Source of the DNA: Rhizophagus irregularis
Taxonomy: Eukaryota; Glomeromycota; Glomeromycetes; Glomerales; Glomeraceae
Assembly (NCBI RefSeq): GCF_026210795.1
Contig: NC_089433.1
Span: forward strand, 744,001 to 808,000
Length of the DNA: 64,000 nucleotides
Direction of reading: 5' to 3'
The notes beneath the pieces are model-generated. The model made no database searches and was not told where the DNA came from. It saw only the letters and a list, made by a program, of their open reading frames with translations. Made by a program: the position numbers and the translations under genes. Positions within the stretch are counted from its first letter, which is position 1; each line of letters starts with the position of its first letter. Below, one piece after another: positions 61,801 to 64,000 of this stretch.

Positions 61801-63143
61801 ATCATCTATCGAATGTCTTTTAACAAGATGTTTTAAATAATTATTATAGTGTTTCCAATTTAGAGCAAGTTTTTCAAAACTCAATTTCTTTTTAAATTTT
61901 CTTCTTAAATATACAATATATCGTAAATCTTTATATAGTTGTGTATGTTTAAATGTTTTGTTACGGTCTATATTAATGATAATTTCTTTAGATCGAATAT
62001 GTTGTTGTTTAATTTTCAATAAATTATTTTTAAAAAATGACCACTTTTCTTCTATTGAAACATTTAAATTAAAAGAACTAGCAACCTTTTTTAAGTCATC
62101 TTGAAAATTTAAAAAATCTTTTTCTTCAGTATTATCAAAATCAAAAATATGTCTAATTAAATTCGTATTAATCGTATTCATTTTTTTTGCCTGTAAAATC
62201 GGATAAATCAAATCTTCATTAATAAAATCAAAAGTTAATAAAGCATGATCCGTATTAATTATATCTCTTATATTAATAATTTTTGCTTTCGATGTTTTCG
62301 TGAAAAGATTTTCTGATATCCATATATAATCAATTCTTGAGTTGAAACGACCAAAATAAGTCATTATTTCTTTTGTATTATCCATATCATAAGTTTCTTT
62401 ATGAACATCCCATAAATTAAGATCTTCTAATTTTTGAAAAATTTTCAACATTTTTGGTATAGATTGTTTATTATCTTGTCATTTTTTAAACCTACGATAT
62501 TGTAAATTAAAATCACCACAACAAATAATTTCCATTTTGTGAGACTTAGCATTTTTAATCTGTTTAATTACATGTGTATTCATATCAATTTTTTTGTTCA
62601 TATCTACACCAGTACGATGATTAGCTAAATTATAAAATAATATTAAACGTAGTTTTTTGTTATTCTTAAAAGAAAAGTCAACTATTAATATTCGTCCATT
62701 AATTTTTTTTATATTGAATATATGTTTTTCTAAATTATTGCGTATTATAAGCATAACTCCTTTTCCAATAGCATTTTTATTATCATTATGTGAAATAATT
62801 TTATATCCAGCTTTATCTGCGTTGAAAAAGTTAATTTCTTTATCGGCTTTTTGTGTTTCCGTAATTCCCATAATATCGATACCATTTTTTCTTATATAGT
62901 CAAAAATATTGTTCAATTTATATTCTGTTAAAGTACATACATTGAGCACCGCTATTTTAGTAAAATATTTCTGATTAATGTGCTCATTATTAAACATGTC
63001 TATGTTATCATTAATTTGATTTGGAATTGTAATTGTTTTTTTCTTCTGATTCTTTTTTCTTTTATAATTAATCAAATGTGGGGGTGGATTATTAGAATAA
63101 TTATTAATTAAGTTGTTATTATTGAGTTGTACAATCATTAAAA

Positions 63144-64000
63144 TTAAAAATTGTGTTCAAACTGGTTGGCTGAATTGCTAGTACCCCCAATACTTGCAAA
63201 TTCTTTTGTTGTAGTATCGTGTTGTTGTTCTTTATCGGAAAGTTGTCCAGTAAGTTTCGTAATCATATTGAACATATTGGTTAATAAACTATCTTGTTTT
63301 TCGACTTTTGATTCTAAGTTAAGCACTAAGTTATTGTCATCATTTTCACTTGAAGATGAGTCAGGTTTGGCACGCTTGTTATTATCATTAACTATTGGTA
63401 ATTTGTTAGGCTTGTGTTGTAGACCTTTACGATTATTATTATTTTTAAAGGTTTCTTTAATTGAATTAATTTCTTTTCTAACTATATCATTTTCTTTTCT
63501 AAATTCAGTAATCATTGCATTTAAAGTAGTGAGTTGTTTTTTAATATCTGATAAATCATTTTATGAAGATGTATGTTTGTTGTTATTTGGATCATGCATA
63601 GAGCCTCCTTTCCTAGTACCGCCTTGAATTGGGTTGTAGTTGTTGTCACTTATATCTTCTTCGTCACCCCAAGCTTGCATTTCTTCTTTACTAAAGGTGT
63701 AAGTATTGTTATTACGTTGTCGATTGATAATATTATTTTGATTTTAATGTCGTTGTCGATTAGTAGGATATCTATTTCCCTTAGTAGCATCGGCGTATGA
63801 ATTGAATCTAGATTTATTACGATTTTTAAACTGTTGGAGCAGTTGATTACGATTTAATTTATTTGAACGTTGTCGTAATTCCGTTTGACATTCCTTCGCT
63901 ACGTGTCCCGTATATCCGCATCTATGACAAGATTTGGTATCTAATGGGGACCATTCTAGTTGTTGACCTTCATATTCATATACATTATTGGTTGCAATAC
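63144..64000 (-). pseudogene. LINE ORF1 (zinc-knuckle protein), 5'-incomplete
   Basis: The frame enters from the window edge and includes the knuckle CHRCGYTGHVAKEC (about 63890-63930, C-X2-C-X4-H-X4-C), then a basic Asn/Arg/Gln-rich region. Two in-frame TAA codons (63744-63746 and 63561-63563) interrupt it. The last part (63515-63144) holds a Lys/Glu-rich heptad-like segment (MITEFRKENDIVRKEINSIK) and KQDSLLTNMFNMITKLTGQL, likely a coiled coil for trimerisation. ORF1 proteins bind element RNA. It ends five bases before the ORF2 start. Confidence 0.75.

Larger units (their letters stand above)
56491..63138 (-). pseudogene. LINE ORF2 (endonuclease, reverse transcriptase, RNase H), interrupted
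   Basis: Domains in order. Endonuclease: LNVCTL, GITETQ and CGDFN in 63138-62479, then, after a TGA at 62481-62479, SRIDYIW and TDHALL from about 62340; these are the usual catalytic words. Reverse transcriptase: RPILLLETARK, ALDMSKAYD, GIDQGEIISPLLW and the AYMDDT catalytic box (about 60575). A one-base loss in an A-run near 59275 shifts frame. RNase H: IFVYIDGSV (58850-58870), then the 984-bp insertion, then SKAEV, TDNE and KAHDDD. A further frameshift lies near 57240. Knuckle: CPVCERKKETFGHVWRC at about 57050-57100. A stop at 56817-56815 precedes a final in-frame segment to 56491. Length is typical for a full ORF2 once the insertion is discounted. Confidence 0.88.
56262..64000 (-). mobile_element. 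degenerate non-LTR (LINE) retrotransposon, 5' end beyond the window
   Basis: On the minus strand the order is a zinc-knuckle ORF1 (to 63144), ORF2 (63138-56491), a short 3' untranslated part with an AATAAATAAAT signal near 56295, and a poly-A tail of about 13 at 56275-56262. ORF2 carries endonuclease, reverse transcriptase, RNase H and a C-terminal Cys/His knuckle, like fungal elements of the I/Tad-type grades (family assignment inferred). At least two nonsense codons in ORF1, two in ORF2, two frameshifts and a transposon insertion make this copy non-autonomous. No long terminal repeats were seen. Confidence 0.88.

Noticed and set aside
59486-63800. Several plus-strand frames across the last 4 kb
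   Set aside because: They are antisense shadows of the LINE ORF1 and ORF2 frames, which carry family motifs.

Overview
The window is eukaryotic, very AT-rich and gene-poor. Short GT-AG introns (about 70-180 nt), an intronless F-box/LRR gene, BTB-BACK-TLDc genes, decayed kinase fragments and dense miniature transposons together suggest an arbuscular mycorrhizal fungus (Glomeromycotina, Rhizophagus-like). That placement is inferred from family content; no rRNA or marker gene is present.

Only five genes look intact. (1) 8233-11881 (-): an eight-exon gene for a 967-residue SepH/Cdc7/Cdc15-type (septation initiation network) kinase, flanked in the same protein by an N-terminal calponin-homology domain, a C-terminal Raf-like C1 zinc finger and a CVIM prenylation box. 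This is the most interesting object in the window. (2) 14309-15871 (+): an F-box/LRR protein. (3, 4) 22614-24085 (+) and 49556-51033 (-): two BTB-BACK-TLDc paralogues sharing one intron position. (5) 39773-40761 (-): a six-exon UBC4/UbcH5-like ubiquitin E2 in which the catalytic cysteine is glycine.

The rest is mainly decay and mobile DNA. Gene relics include zinc-knuckle fragments (1.3 and 4.4 kb), a coiled-coil relic (5.9 kb), unidentified relics (17.4-18.7, 21.2, 25.7-27.2, 28.6, 32.7-33.8, 37.5 and 49 kb), kinase relics (38.2-38.7 and 42.8-43.1 kb), an F-box/LRR pseudogene (47.5-48.5 kb) and a PQQ-repeat fragment (52.2-52.7 kb). Miniature elements include a family with CCCTATAAAAA termini (1.2, 33.9, 41.3 and 45.7 kb; 3-bp duplications where clear) and three elements with perfect 8-bp target duplications (29.7, 44.8 and 57.8 kb; hAT-like).

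The last 7.7 kb (56262 to the window edge, minus strand) is a degenerate non-LTR retrotransposon: a zinc-knuckle ORF1, then an ORF2 with endonuclease, reverse transcriptase, RNase H and a Cys/His C-terminal knuckle. Its RNase H region is split by a 984-bp hAT-like element, and its 3' end lies against a hexanucleotide microsatellite. A 60-bp minisatellite lies just beyond, at 54.9-55.9 kb.

All exon models were built by hand from splice motifs, reading-frame closure and family motifs. No alignment or RNA data were available.
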